Program-made: the position numbers and the translations under genes | Origin: Shewanella sp. MR-4 | GTDB taxonomy: Bacteria; Pseudomonadota; Gammaproteobacteria; Enterobacterales; Shewanellaceae | Direction of reading: 5' to 3' | DNA: 64,000 nucleotides | Assembly (NCBI RefSeq): GCF_000014685.1 | Contig: NC_008321.1 | Location: 1,178,001-1,242,000 of the forward strand | The notes under the pieces: generated by a model | The model's database searches: none | What the model saw: the letters and a program-made list of their open reading frames with translations, nothing else | Told to the model about the DNA's origin: nothing | Shown here: one piece after another, positions 16,604 through 26,740 of the stretch | Layout of the letters: the number at the start of each line of letters is the position of its first letter | Position numbering within the stretch: position 1 is the stretch's first letter

Positions 16604-19261
16604 ATGGCAGATACTACCGTAGAGAAATTGGCCACGGAAGTGGGTAAAAGTGTTGAACGTCTGATTGAGCAATTCTCTCAGGCCGGAATTAAGAAAGGCC
16701 ATACAGATAACGTGTCTGAAGCTGAGAAGCAGCAGTTACTGGATTATCTCAAGAAACAACATGGTGGCGATAATGCGCCGACCAAAATGACGCTGCAACG
16801 TAAAACCGTATCGACCCTGAGTGTGGCTGGTAATGGTGGTCAATCTAAAGACGTTAAAGTAGAAGTGCGTAAAACCCGCACTTTTGTAAAGCGTGATGCG
16901 AATGACGCGGTTCTGAAGGCTGAAGAAGAAGCGAAAGCCAAGGCAGAAGCCGAAGCTAAGGCTAAAGCGGAAGCTGAAGCCAAGGCAAAAGCAGAAGCCG
17001 AAGTGAAAGCCAAGGCCGAAGCCGAAGCGAAAGCTAAGGCTGAAGCTGAAGCAAAAGCTAAGGCAAAAGCAGCGGCTGAAGTCAAAGTCATCAAAGAATT
17101 ATCGCCAGAAGCTGAAGCGGCTCGTGTTGAAGCTGAGCGTTTAAAAGCGGTTCAAGCGGAAGCGACAAAGCGTAAGCAAGACGAAGAAGCTGCGAAAGCG
17201 GCAGAAAAAGCGCGTCTGTTAGCAGAAGAAAACTCTAAGCGTTGGGCCGAGGAAGAGCGTCAACGTTTAGAAGCCGAACGTTACAGTGATCACCATATCA
17301 CCACCTCTAAAGTGGCTCGTGCCGCTGAAGATTCATCAGATATGGATGAAGAGAAACGTGGCCGCCGTGCGCGTAACAAAAATACCGCCAAGTCCAAACG
17401 TGGTGGTAAAGATGCTCGCGATGGTCGCGAAAAACACATGCGTAACCGCAGCACCGCGCCAGAATCAATGGCTCATGGCTTCAATAAGCCAGTTGCAGCT
17501 GTTAACCGTGATGTGCGTATCGGTGAAACTGTTACTGTGGCAGAACTTGCTCACTTAATGGCTGTTAAAGCGACTGAAATCATCAAGCAAATGATGAAGA
17601 TGGGTTCAATGGTTACGATCAACCAAGTGTTAGATCAGGAAACCGCCCAATTAGTTGCTGAAGAAATGGGTCATAAAGTCGTACTGATCCGTGAAAACGA
17701 ATTAGAGCAACAAGTACTTTCTGAGCGTGATGAAGAAGGCGTTGTGAAGCTTGAGCCTCGTGCTCCTGTTGTGACCATCATGGGTCACGTTGACCACGGT
17801 AAAACGTCGCTGCTTGACTATATTCGCCGCGCGAAAGTGGCTGCGGGTGAGGCCGGTGGTATTACTCAGCATATTGGTGCATACCATGTTGAGACCGATA
17901 ACGGCATGATCACCTTCTTAGATACCCCAGGTCACGCCGCGTTTACCGCAATGCGTGCCCGTGGTGCTAAGGCAACGGATATCGTAGTACTGGTTGTTGC
18001 TGCCGATGACGGCGTAATGCCACAAACCATCGAAGCGATTCAACATGCTAAAGCCGGTAACGTGCCATTGATTGTTGCTGTCAACAAGATGGACAAGCCA
18101 GAAGCCGATATCGACCGCGTTAAGAGCGAATTAGCTCAGCACGGCGTAATGTCTGAAGATTGGGGCGGTGACAACATGTTCGCCTTCGTATCTGCTAAGA
18201 CGGGTGCTGGCGTTGACGACCTACTCGAAGGCATTCTGCTGCAAGCGGAAGTTCTTGAGCTTAAAGCCGTTCGCGATGGTATGGCTGCTGGTGTAGTTAT
18301 CGAATCGCAACTGGACAAAGGTCGCGGCCCTGTGGCAACGATTCTGGTTCAAGAAGGTACACTGCGCCAAGGCGATATCGTTCTATGTGGTTTAGAGTAC
18401 GGTAAAATCCGTGCGATGAAAGACGAGAACGGTCGTTCAATCACTGAAGCGGGCCCATCAATCCCTGTTGAGATCTTAGGTCTGTCAGGTGTGCCATCTG
18501 CTGGTGATGAAGCTACTGTTGTTCGCGACGAGCGTAAAGCCCGTGAAGTTGCTCTGTACCGTCAAGGCAAGTTCCGTGACGTGAAATTAGCGCGTCAGCA
18601 GAAGTCTAAGCTGGAAAACATGTTCGCGAACATGACCGAAGGCGAAGTGAAGGAACTGAACATCGTTCTGAAGGCAGACGTTCAAGGTTCACTCGAAGCG
18701 ATTACCGACTCCTTAATGGGTCTGTCTACCGACGAAGTGAAAGTGAACATCATCGCTCGCGGTGTGGGTGCACTGACCGAAACCGACGCGACTTTAGCTG
18801 CGGCTTCTAACGCGATTATGGTTGGCTTTAACGTCCGTGCCGATGCACAGGCGCGTAAGACTATCGAAAGCGAAAGTGTTGACCTGCGTTACTACAGTGT
18901 TATCTATAATCTGATTGATGAAGTGAAAGCGGCGATGACGGGTATGTTGTCACCAGAATTCAAGCAACAGATTATCGGTCTGGCTGAAGTACGTGACGTA
19001 TTCAAATCACCAAAACTGGGCGCAATCGCCGGTTGTATGGTGACTGAAGGTACCATCAAGCGCAGCGCACCAATCCGCGTACTGCGTGATAACGTGGTGA
19101 TCTTCGAAGGTGAACTCGAATCGCTACGTCGCTTTAAAGACGACGTTAACGAAGTTCGCAACGGCATGGAATGTGGTATCGGTGTTAAGAACTACAACGA
19201 TGTCCGCGTGGGTGACCAAATCGAAGTATTCGAAACCGTCGAAGTGGCACGTACACTGTAA
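16604..19261 (+). CDS. infB: Translation initiation factor IF-2
   Basis: 885 residues (E. coli 890). GTPase that brings fMet-tRNA to the 30S subunit and promotes 70S joining. IF2 N-terminal domains lie at about 1-50 and 310-360. A highly charged linker between them (about 103-155) is a near-perfect AEAEAKAK repeat, predicted as one long helix. The G domain has GHVDHGKT (394-401), DTPGH and NKMD; domains II-IV follow and end VEVARTL. GGGGGAT precedes the ATG. The alanine/glutamate repeat probably varies in copy number between strains. Confidence 0.98.
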
Positions 19262-19269
19262 CGATAAAG

Positions 19270-19291
19270 AGGGCGGCATTAGCCGCCCTTT
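19270..19291 (+). terminator. GC-rich hairpin after infB
   Basis: AGGGCGGC / GCCGCCCT stem with loop ATTA, followed by only TTTC. Weak T-run, so read-through into rbfA or RNA processing is likely. Confidence 0.55.
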
Positions 19292-19323
19292 CAATTTAAT
19301 ACATTAGCTATGGTAACTCTATT

Positions 19324-19764
19324 ATGGCAAAAGAATTCAGTCGTACACGTCGCATAGGCCAGCAGTTGCAGCAAGAGCTAGCTGTTGTGTTACAACGCGA
19401 CATGAAAGATCCCCGTATTGGTTTTGTAACCGTTAATGACGTCGATGTGTCCCGCGATTTAAGTTACGCCAAGGTATTTGTGACCTTCTTCGAAGAAGAT
19501 AAAGAGGTAGTTCAAGAAAAGCTCAATGCCTTGATTGCCGCAGCACCTTATATTCGTACCTTAGTTGCAGGCCGCATGAAGCTGAGAGTTATGCCTGAAA
19601 TCCGTTTCGTGTATGACAGTTCATTGGTTGAAGGTATGCGTATGTCTAACCTCGTTAGCCAAGTGATCAACAGCGACAAAGCCAAGCAACAGCAGTTTGG
19701 TAGTGCCGACGATGTTACGGAGAATGACATCGACGAAGCTGATGACACCGAAGGTAAAGCGTAA
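19324..19764 (+). CDS. rbfA: Ribosome-binding factor A
   Basis: 146 residues, slightly longer than E. coli's 133 because of an acidic tail rich in Asp and Glu. A KH-like 30S assembly and cold-shock factor. RRIGQQLQQELAVVLQRDMKDPRIG, VTVNDVDVSRDLSYAKVFVTF and MRMSNLV are the conserved blocks. Its stop overlaps the truB start by one base (TAATG), so translation is coupled. Confidence 0.96.
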   Translation: MAKEFSRTRRIGQQLQQELAVVLQRDMKDPRIGFVTVNDVDVSRDLSYAKVFVTFFEEDKEVVQEKLNALIAAAPYIRTLVAGRMKLRVMPEIRFVYDSSLVEGMRMSNLVSQVINSDKAKQQQFGSADDVTENDIDEADDTEGKA

Positions 19765-20717
19765 TGGCGAGACGTTCGAAGGGTCGCTTTATCGACGGTA
19801 TCGTGTTGTTGGACAAGGCCACAGGAATGAGCTCCAACTTTGCACTACAACGAGTAAAGCGCTTTTTTAATGCCAACAAAGCAGGGCATACGGGTGCACT
19901 CGATCCACTGGCAACTGGCATGCTGCCAATCTGTTTAGGTGAAGCGACTAAGTTTTCGCAGCATTTGCTGGATTCGGATAAGCGTTATCTGGTCACAGCA
20001 AAACTGGGACAACGTACAGATACTAGCGACTCAGACGGTGAAGTCGTGCAGACTCGCCCGATCGAATTCACTGAGGCGCAGTTAATGTCCGCCTTAGAAC
20101 ATTTCCGTGGCGATACCCTGCAAGTGCCATCCATGTATTCTGCGCTGAAATACCAAGGCCAGCCCTTGTATAAGTATGCCCGCGAGGGGATTGAAGTGCC
20201 CCGCGAGGCGCGTCCTATCACTGTCTTCGAGCTGAACTTCATCAGTCTAGAAGGCGATGAGCTGACCCTAGACATTCATTGCTCTAAGGGCACTTATATT
20301 CGCACTATCATCGATGATTTAGGTGAGATGCTCGGTTGTGGCGCCCATGTAATTATGCTGCGTCGTACTCAAGTCGCGCATTATCCCTACGACAAAATGG
20401 TCACCTTGGAGCAACTCGAAGCCTTAGTCGCTAAGGCGCAGGAAGAGCAGCTTGACCCTAGCAGCTTGCTGGACTCGTTGTTGTTGCCTATGGATACCGC
20501 GGTTGCCGACTTTCCTGAAGTGAATGTGCCTGATGCGAGCGCAGCTTACTTAATGCAAGGTCAGGCGGTACGTGTCTCAGGACTCGTTGCAGATAAGTTG
20601 GTGCGCATTACGTTGGGCACTGAGCGTCGTTTCGTCGGAATTGGCGAGATGAACGAAGATGGTTTACTGGCGCCTAAGCGCTTAGTCGTGATCCACGACC
20701 AAGCTAAAGCATCTTAA
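19764..20717 (+). CDS. truB: tRNA pseudouridine(55) synthase TruB
   Basis: 317 residues (E. coli 314). Makes pseudouridine 55 in the T loop of tRNAs. The catalytic Asp is in GHTGALDPLATGMLP near residue 48; GxxxDTxDxxG-like text (LGQRTDTSDSDGE), YSALKYQGQPLYKYAREG and CSKGTYIRTIIDDLG are the remaining family motifs, and a small PUA-like domain ends the protein. Overlaps rbfA by one base; no terminator before the rpsO promoter. Confidence 0.97.
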   Translation: MARRSKGRFIDGIVLLDKATGMSSNFALQRVKRFFNANKAGHTGALDPLATGMLPICLGEATKFSQHLLDSDKRYLVTAKLGQRTDTSDSDGEVVQTRPIEFTEAQLMSALEHFRGDTLQVPSMYSALKYQGQPLYKYAREGIEVPREARPITVFELNFISLEGDELTLDIHCSKGTYIRTIIDDLGEMLGCGAHVIMLRRTQVAHYPYDKMVTLEQLEALVAKAQEEQLDPSSLLDSLLLPMDTAVADFPEVNVPDASAAYLMQGQAVRVSGLVADKLVRITLGTERRFVGIGEMNEDGLLAPKRLVVIHDQAKAS

Positions 20718-20750
20718 TGGATTTGCTCGGATATTAATCCACCGCTTTTA

Positions 20751-20779
20751 TTGCGCGCGCCAAGGATTATGGGTAGAAT
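20751..20779 (+). promoter_or_regulatory. Promoter of rpsO
   Basis: TTGCGC (20751-20756), 17 bases, TAGAAT (20774-20779), about 64 bases upstream of the start codon. Confidence 0.65.
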
Positions 20780-20842
20780 AGCGCGCCCTCTGGCTGAGTT
20801 AGTGATCGGCTAGAGATTCACATTTTATATTTGGAGAGACAC

Positions 20843-21112
20843 ATGTCACTAAGTACTGAAGCGAAAGCAAAGATCCTGGCTGAATTTGGCCGTGGCGCAA
20901 ACGACACTGGTTCAACTGAAGTTCAAGTTGCGCTGTTAACTGCTCAAATCAACCATTTGCAAGATCACTTCAAAGAGCACATCCACGATCACCACTCACG
21001 TCGTGGTCTGTTACGCATGGTTAGCGCTCGTCGTAAGTTATTAGCTTACCTGAAGCGTACTGAAGCAGCGCGTTACAATGAGCTGATCCAAAAGTTAGGT
21101 TTACGTCGTTAA
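20843..21112 (+). CDS. rpsO: 30S ribosomal protein S15
   Basis: 89 residues, identical in length to E. coli. Binds 16S rRNA helix 22 and organises the platform. Contains [48 protein letters not shown] and the LIQKLGLRR end. The ATG at 20843 with GGAGA 5 bases upstream is the family start; the frame itself opens 12 bases earlier. A strong terminator follows, and pnp, which directly follows rpsO in E. coli, is here 2.3 kb away. Confidence 0.98.
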
Positions 21113-21130
21113 TCACGCGTTTACTGACGT

Positions 21131-21157
21131 AAAAAAGGAGGCTAAGCCTCCTTTTTT
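21131..21157. terminator. Bidirectional terminator of rpsO and the GGDEF-EAL gene
   Basis: AAAAAAGGAGGC, TAA, GCCTCCTTTTTT: a 12-bp stem with A and T tracts on both sides. Confidence 0.9.
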
Positions 21158-21199
21158 ATTGCCTCAAATTTAGTGTTCTACGCTATTTTATCGCTCGAA

Positions 21200-23254
21200 T
21201 TAGGCGCCACGTAATCCATCGATATTGCTAATAGTTGCGGTTTGATTGGCAATGTACAGTGCCTCAAACTCCGCCTGCGGTAAGGGTTGGCTAAAGTAAA
21301 ATCCTTGACCAATTTGGCATTGATTACGCTTGAGCCAATCGAGTTGCTGTTCGTTTTCAATCCCTTCGGCAACGATAGTGAGATTTAATTGCTTACCTAA
21401 CATCAAAATGGTCGAGGCGATCGCACTGTCTTCCGGTAAATCAGAAACGAAGCAACGATCGATTTTCATGGTAGTGATCGGCAAATGCCGCAGGTAAGAC
21501 AGAGAGGAATAACCGGTCCCAAAATCATCGACGGCGATACCAAACCCCGCCGATTTGAGTTGTTCTAACTTGTTGATCGCAAGCTCAATGTCATTCATCA
21601 AGGATGTTTCGGTGATTTCAATTTCGAGTAATTCCGGTTGAATTTGGTAACGCAGCGCCATTTGTTTAATGTCTGACACTAAGCTGGCATCGGCAAATTG
21701 TTGTGAAGCAACGTTGATGGCGATAGGAATCGCAAAGTTATATTTTTTCTGCCATTCACGCAGTACTCGGCAGCTTTGTTCGATAACCCAGCGTCCAATG
21801 GGAATGATGATACCAGTCTCTTCAGCCACCGGAATAAAGGAAATAGGGCTGATTAAGCGGCCATCTTTTTGCCAACGGATCAAGGCTTCACAGCCAGTGA
21901 TCTTTCCGGTTTGCAAATCCAACTTGGGCTGGAAGTAGAGCAAAAATTCATTGTTTTTCAAGGCATCATGTAGCGAGGCTTCGGTACGCAGCCGAACGGC
22001 CGCTCGCTCGGTCATTTGCTGCTTGAAGAAGGCCCATTGATTCGACCCTGCGGCCTTGGCACTGTACATGGCGATATCGGCATGACGGATAAGATCTTCG
22101 GCGCTGTTGCCATCTTCTGGATAGATGGAAATCCCAATTGATGCCGCCGGGTGAATCGCATGTTCATTCAGCTGAATCGGCACATTGAGCTGCACTAAGA
22201 GTTTATCGACAAAGTCGGCGGCTTGATCGGGGGAGTGAACTGAGTCGGCTAAAATCACGAACTCATCGCCACCTAAGCGTGATACTGAACCTTTATCACC
22301 CACAACGCGTTCTAAAATACGGGCGATGCGGGCGAGGAATTGATCGCCAAGGGCGTGGCCTAGGGAGTCATTGATATTTTTGAATCGGTCTAAGTCGATA
22401 AACATCAAAGCAAAACTGCTTTTATGAACCCGTGAGCGCTGGATAGTGACGGCAATGGTTTCGAGTAACAGAGTGCGATTTGGCAGGCCCGTTAATGGGT
22501 CGCGGGTGGCCATCTTACGCAGTTTGGATTGGGTCTGACTGAACTGTATAAGGATTTGGTTAAACTTCGATGTCACCAAGCCAAGCTCATCATCCTTATG
22601 GGCATTTGACATGGGCAGCAGGTTTTCATCGGGCGAATCGGGGGAGATTTTATCTATCGCCTCACTAATACGAGCTATCGGCTGAGTTAAGAAGCGGTGG
22701 AATACTACGGATAACACTAAAGTGAGCAGAAGCGCGCGGGCCAGGGTGGCAAAAAAGCTGAATCTTAACTGGCTAAAGAGGGTATTGGTCAGTTCCTGTG
22801 TGTCGTAAAAAATGGTTAATGTGCCAATCAGTTGCTGCTTTTGTGTGCCTTCAAAATAAAAGGGCCGATACAAGGGGCGCGAAATTTCTTTTAAGTCATC
22901 AAAGAGTTTGTTGCTAAGACTAATAAAGGTCTGTGAGTCGTTTTTCTTATTATTGCTAACGGACACGAACATGGAGCCATCATCGAGTTCAATCACCGCT
23001 GACCCTACATGTTCAACTTTAATTGCTCCTTCAAGGGTTTGCCTTGCGAGATTATCATCCAATGCCCACACGGCATTAGCGGCGGGTTGTTCAACGGAGT
23101 CCAGTAATTCTTGCTGAGTCGTGGTTAGCTGTTGTTTAGTGGCGATGACGACGAGGGCAATTTCAACAACGAAGATGGCGATAGCGAAAAAAAGCGCTGT
23201 AAAAACGACGAGATTAGTTTGTTTCCAAGTTAGGGATTTAAAGCGGCCCGTCAT
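21200..23254 (-). CDS. Membrane GGDEF-EAL cyclic-di-GMP enzyme
   Basis: 684 residues. Two helices (about 14-38 and 164-186) flank a periplasmic sensor domain of about 125 residues, then a HAMP segment (187-240), a GGDEF domain (GGDEF at 328-332) and an EAL domain (EAL at 456-458; DDFGTG near 576). Both catalytic signatures are intact, including EALIRW, the Asn of NVASQQF, ExTE and AEGIEN, so diguanylate cyclase and phosphodiesterase activities are both possible; which prevails cannot be read. The inhibitory RxxD site before GGDEF looks non-canonical (RVVGD). AAGGATGAG precedes the ATG. It lies antisense between rpsO and pnp, which are normally adjacent. Confidence 0.93.
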   Translation of the reverse strand: MTGRFKSLTWKQTNLVVFTALFFAIAIFVVEIALVVIATKQQLTTTQQELLDSVEQPAANAVWALDDNLARQTLEGAIKVEHVGSAVIELDDGSMFVSVSNNKKNDSQTFISLSNKLFDDLKEISRPLYRPFYFEGTQKQQLIGTLTIFYDTQELTNTLFSQLRFSFFATLARALLLTLVLSVVFHRFLTQPIARISEAIDKISPDSPDENLLPMSNAHKDDELGLVTSKFNQILIQFSQTQSKLRKMATRDPLTGLPNRTLLLETIAVTIQRSRVHKSSFALMFIDLDRFKNINDSLGHALGDQFLARIARILERVVGDKGSVSRLGGDEFVILADSVHSPDQAADFVDKLLVQLNVPIQLNEHAIHPAASIGISIYPEDGNSAEDLIRHADIAMYSAKAAGSNQWAFFKQQMTERAAVRLRTEASLHDALKNNEFLLYFQPKLDLQTGKITGCEALIRWQKDGRLISPISFIPVAEETGIIIPIGRWVIEQSCRVLREWQKKYNFAIPIAINVASQQFADASLVSDIKQMALRYQIQPELLEIEITETSLMNDIELAINKLEQLKSAGFGIAVDDFGTGYSSLSYLRHLPITTMKIDRCFVSDLPEDSAIASTILMLGKQLNLTIVAEGIENEQQLDWLKRNQCQIGQGFYFSQPLPQAEFEALYIANQTATISNIDGLRGA

Positions 23255-23377
23255 TCAGCTCATCCTTTCTTATTGTTTTCGCTATGGGAATAATTTTGAC
23301 ATTAAGTTACAACATAACTCTTTGTTCGTTTACCCACTTTAGTGAAAAGATAGACCTTTGTCATCATTATCTGCTCT

Positions 23378-23406
23378 TTATCTATTGTTCCTAATTGCAG
23401 TATACT
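23378..23406 (+). promoter_or_regulatory. Candidate promoter of pnp
   Basis: A good -10 TATACT (23401-23406) with a poor -35 TTATCT (23378-23383) at 17-base spacing. It must exist somewhere here because the antisense gene cuts pnp off from rpsO. Confidence 0.45.
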
Positions 23407-23447
23407 TACGCGCGTAATTCAAGGTCATTAATTAAGGAATGGGTCAC

Positions 23448-25547
23448 GTGAATCCAATTGTAAAGAGTTTTGAGTATGGTCAACATACAGTCACCCTGGA
23501 AACAGGTGTCATTGCACGTCAAGCAGACGCTGCCGTTTTAGCTAGCATGGGTGACACGACAGTGTTAGTCACTGTTGTTGGTAAAAAAGAAGCTGAAGCC
23601 GGTCGTGACTTCTTTCCTCTGACTGTTAACTATCAAGAAAAGACCTACGCAGCGGGTAAAATTCCTGGTGGTTTCTTTAAGCGTGAAGGCCGTCCTTCAG
23701 AAGATGAGACATTAATCGCTCGCCTGATCGACCGTCCAATTCGTCCTCTTTTCCCTAATGGCTTCACAAACGAAGTTCAAGTGATCATCACTGTAGTATC
23801 CGTCGATCCACAAATCGAGCCGGATATTATTTCGATGATTGGTACTTCGGCTGCGCTTGCTATTTCGGGTATCCCATTCAGCGGCCCATTAGGTGCAGCG
23901 CGTGTGGGTTACATCAATGGCGAATACGTGCTGAACCCAACGGTTACTCAGTTAGCAAACAGCCAACTGAACCTGGTTGTTGCTGGTACTGAGGGCGCGG
24001 TATTGATGGTTGAGTCAGAAGCTCAAGCCTTACCAGAAGAAGTGATGTTAGGCTCAGTGGTTTATGGCCATGACCAACAACAAGTGGTTATCAAAGCGAT
24101 TGCTGAATTCAAAGCAGAAGCGGGTAAACCAGCTTGGAATTGGACTGCACCTGTTGCCAACGAAGCCTTAGTTGCTCAAGTTAAAGAATTAGCCGAAGTC
24201 GGTTTAGCGCAAGCGTATCAAATTCAAGTTAAACAAGAGCGTTATGCTCAAGTTGCTGTGGTTAAAGCTGCTGCTAAAGAAGCGCTGTTGGCTGCAAACC
24301 CAGAAGTGGATTTACGTGAAGTTGACGGTCTGCTCGGTAGCTTAGAGAAGAAAGTGGTTCGTGGTCGCATCATCCGTGGTGAGCCGCGTATCGACGGTCG
24401 TGAGCCAGACATGGTTCGCGCATTAAGCGTATTAGCAGGCGTATTACCACGTACTCACGGTAGTGCACTGTTTACCCGTGGCGAAACTCAAGCACTGGTA
24501 ACTTGTACACTAGGTACTGAGCGTGACGCACAAAAGATTGATAGCATCATGGGCGAGCGTACTAACCGCTTTATGCTGCACTACAACTTCCCTCCTTACT
24601 CAGTCGGTGAGACAGGTATGGTGGGTTCACCTAAGCGTCGCGAAATCGGTCACGGCAAGTTAGCATGGCGCGGTATTAACGCAGTCATGCCATCTGCTGA
24701 AGAATTCCCATACAGTGTTCGTGTGGTTTCTGAAATCACTGAATCTAACGGTTCAAGCTCTATGGCATCAGTGTGTGGTACGTCTCTTGCGCTGATGGAT
24801 GCTGGTGTTCCAATCAAGACTTCTGTAGCGGGTATCGCTATGGGTCTAGTAAAAGAAGGCGACAACTTTGTTGTTCTGTCTGACATCTTAGGTGATGAAG
24901 ACCACTTAGGTGACATGGACTTCAAAGTAGCCGGTACTCGTGATGGTGTTACTGCACTGCAGATGGACATCAAGATCGAAGGTATCACCAAAGAAATCAT
25001 GGAAATTGCACTGCAACAAGCCTACGGCGCACGTGTACATATCCTGAACGTGATGGACCAAGCGATTGGTTCACACCGTGATGATATCTCTGACCACGCT
25101 CCACGTATCACAACTATCAAGATCAACCCAGAGAAGATCCGTGATGTTATCGGTAAAGGCGGCGCGGTTATTCGTGCTCTGACCGAAGAAACCGGCACCA
25201 CAATTGAACTGGAAGATGATGGTACAGTGAAGATTGCTTCGTCAAATGGTGAAGCGACCAAAGAAGCGATCCGTCGTATCGAAGAAATCACTTCAGAAGT
25301 TGAAGTGGGTCGTATCTACAACGGTAAAGTTATCCGTATCGTAGACTTCGGTGCCTTCGTAAACATTCTGCCAGGCAAAGATGGTTTAGTGCACATTTCG
25401 CAAATCAGCGATGAGCGTGTTGCTAACGTCTCTGACCACCTTGAACTGAACCAAGAAGTGACCGTTAAGGTAATGGAAGTGGATCGTCAAGGTCGTGTAA
25501 GACTGTCAATCAAAGAAGCACAGACTAAAGAAGCCGCTGCTGAATAA
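23448..25547 (+). CDS. pnp: Polyribonucleotide nucleotidyltransferase (PNPase)
   Basis: 699 residues. A trimeric phosphorolytic 3'-5' exoribonuclease and degradosome partner. Two RNase PH domains (about 10-205 and 310-540) are joined by a helical linker; the active site is in the second (GERTNRFMLHYNFPPYSVGE, GSSSMASVCG, DILGDEDHLGDMDFKVAGT). KH (about 550-615) and S1 (about 620-690) domains follow. The frame opens at an ATG (23439) abutting AAGGA; the GTG at 23448 is 9 bases from it and matches the family start NPIVKxFxYGxHT, so 23448 is used. Confidence 0.97.
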   Translation: MNPIVKSFEYGQHTVTLETGVIARQADAAVLASMGDTTVLVTVVGKKEAEAGRDFFPLTVNYQEKTYAAGKIPGGFFKREGRPSEDETLIARLIDRPIRPLFPNGFTNEVQVIITVVSVDPQIEPDIISMIGTSAALAISGIPFSGPLGAARVGYINGEYVLNPTVTQLANSQLNLVVAGTEGAVLMVESEAQALPEEVMLGSVVYGHDQQQVVIKAIAEFKAEAGKPAWNWTAPVANEALVAQVKELAEVGLAQAYQIQVKQERYAQVAVVKAAAKEALLAANPEVDLREVDGLLGSLEKKVVRGRIIRGEPRIDGREPDMVRALSVLAGVLPRTHGSALFTRGETQALVTCTLGTERDAQKIDSIMGERTNRFMLHYNFPPYSVGETGMVGSPKRREIGHGKLAWRGINAVMPSAEEFPYSVRVVSEITESNGSSSMASVCGTSLALMDAGVPIKTSVAGIAMGLVKEGDNFVVLSDILGDEDHLGDMDFKVAGTRDGVTALQMDIKIEGITKEIMEIALQQAYGARVHILNVMDQAIGSHRDDISDHAPRITTIKINPEKIRDVIGKGGAVIRALTEETGTTIELEDDGTVKIASSNGEATKEAIRRIEEITSEVEVGRIYNGKVIRIVDFGAFVNILPGKDGLVHISQISDERVANVSDHLELNQEVTVKVMEVDRQGRVRLSIKEAQTKEAAAE

Positions 25548-25593
25548 TCGTCTTTACTGACATTATCGGCGTCAGTTTTGATATGACGTGACT

Positions 25594-25622
25594 AAAAGGA
25601 GATCAATTGATCTCCTTTTTGT
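25594..25622. terminator. Terminator of pnp
   Basis: A 13-bp perfect palindrome (AAAAGGAGATCAA and its complement) followed by Ts. Confidence 0.85.
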
Positions 25623-25738
25623 TTGTTTAGGTTTAATAAAATTGCGTTTAATGCTATTCCTCAATAGCAGTCCTGAAGTGGGATTGCTATCATGAATGTT
25701 CTTCTGCGTGGGTTGGGAATCTAAAAAGGTAGAAATGG

Positions 25739-26641
25739 ATGAGTCTTAAAATTAGAACCGCTGTTGTTGCTGTGCTGGCGGGTGCCAGTTTGATGTTGGC
25801 TGGATGTGCGACCACTAAGTCTCCCTTAGACAACCAAAATGACGTTGAAGGCAAGTTAGTCATCGCCCCTGTGATGCCTGACTATAAAGTTGAAGTCACC
25901 CTTGCCAAGCTGAACGAAATTTTATCGGCGGTTGAACTAACAAACGAGCAGCGCGCACGTTTTCATTACGATCGTGGCGTGATTTACGACAGCGTTGGTT
26001 TACGCTTAATGGCGCGCATCGATTTTATGCAGGCGCTTAAACTGCAACCCGACTTAGCCGATGCCTATAACTTCCTTGGTATTTATTACACCCAAGAAGG
26101 TGAATACGATAGTGCCTATGAGGCGTTTGATGGTGTATTAGAGCTGTCGCCAAACTATGACTATGCCTACTTGAATCGCGGCATTGCGCTTTATTATGGC
26201 GATCGGAACGATCTCGCCTTAAAAGATATGCAAGCATTTTACGCTGGCGATAATAAAGATGGTTATCGCGCACTGTGGTTATATCTCATTCAGTCAAAGG
26301 ATAACGCCGAAGAAGCTAAACGTCAGTTACAGGAACACCGTAAGGGACTGGAAGCCGATGCCTGGTCAACCGTGATTGTTGATTATTACCTCGGTGCTAA
26401 GAGCCGCGAGCAGGTTTTTGCCGACGCCAAGTTAGGCCTGACTCACCCTAAAGAATATGCTGAGCGTCTCTGTGAAGCGTATTTCTACCTCGCGAAAATC
26501 GAAATTGCCAAGAATCAATACCAAGAGGCAGCGAATTATTTCCGTCTTGCCCTCGCGACCAATATCTATGACTTTGTTGAGCACAGATACGCGCGAATTG
26601 AGCTAGCTAAAGTTAAAGGTTTGCTCGAAGGCACAAAATAA
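25739..26641 (+). CDS. nlpI: Lipoprotein NlpI
   Basis: 300 residues (E. coli 294). A TPR lipoprotein that in E. coli scaffolds peptidoglycan hydrolases and the Prc protease. The signal peptide ends in the lipobox LAGC with Cys23. TPR units follow from about residue 70 (DRGVIYDSVGLRLMARIDFMQALKLQ, AYNFLGIYYTQEGEYDSAYEAFDGVLEL). AAGG is 9 bases before the ATG; an ATG at 25735 is out of frame. Downstream of pnp as in E. coli, but with its own promoter space after the pnp terminator. Confidence 0.95.
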   Translation: MSLKIRTAVVAVLAGASLMLAGCATTKSPLDNQNDVEGKLVIAPVMPDYKVEVTLAKLNEILSAVELTNEQRARFHYDRGVIYDSVGLRLMARIDFMQALKLQPDLADAYNFLGIYYTQEGEYDSAYEAFDGVLELSPNYDYAYLNRGIALYYGDRNDLALKDMQAFYAGDNKDGYRALWLYLIQSKDNAEEAKRQLQEHRKGLEADAWSTVIVDYYLGAKSREQVFADAKLGLTHPKEYAERLCEAYFYLAKIEIAKNQYQEAANYFRLALATNIYDFVEHRYARIELAKVKGLLEGTK

Positions 26642-26649
26642 GCCATATC

Positions 26650-26672
26650 GCCCGAGGTACATCTCGGGCTTT
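26650..26672 (+). terminator. Terminator-like hairpin after nlpI
   Basis: GCCCGAG / CTCGGGC stem, loop GTACAT, then TTTA. Moderate strength. Confidence 0.55.
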
Positions 26673-26692
26673 ACCTAGCCAAGTACGCACTG

Positions 26693-26717
26693 AGGCGCTA
26701 TAATTTGCGCCTTTTTT
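26693..26717 (+). promoter_or_regulatory. Hairpin whose loop contains a consensus -10 box, upstream of prfC
   Basis: AGGCGC / GCGCCT stem encloses TATAATTT (26699-26706) and is followed by TTTTTT. The DNA reads both as a rho-independent terminator for nlpI and as a -10 TATAAT for prfC. No good -35 is seen. Confidence 0.5.
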
Positions 26718-26740
26718 AGCGATACGAGTGCATAGGTTAA

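Noticed and set aside
16840..17094. Antisense open frame across the infB repeat
   Set aside because: Pure Ala/Ser/Phe repeat produced by the reverse complement of the AEAEAKAK codons.
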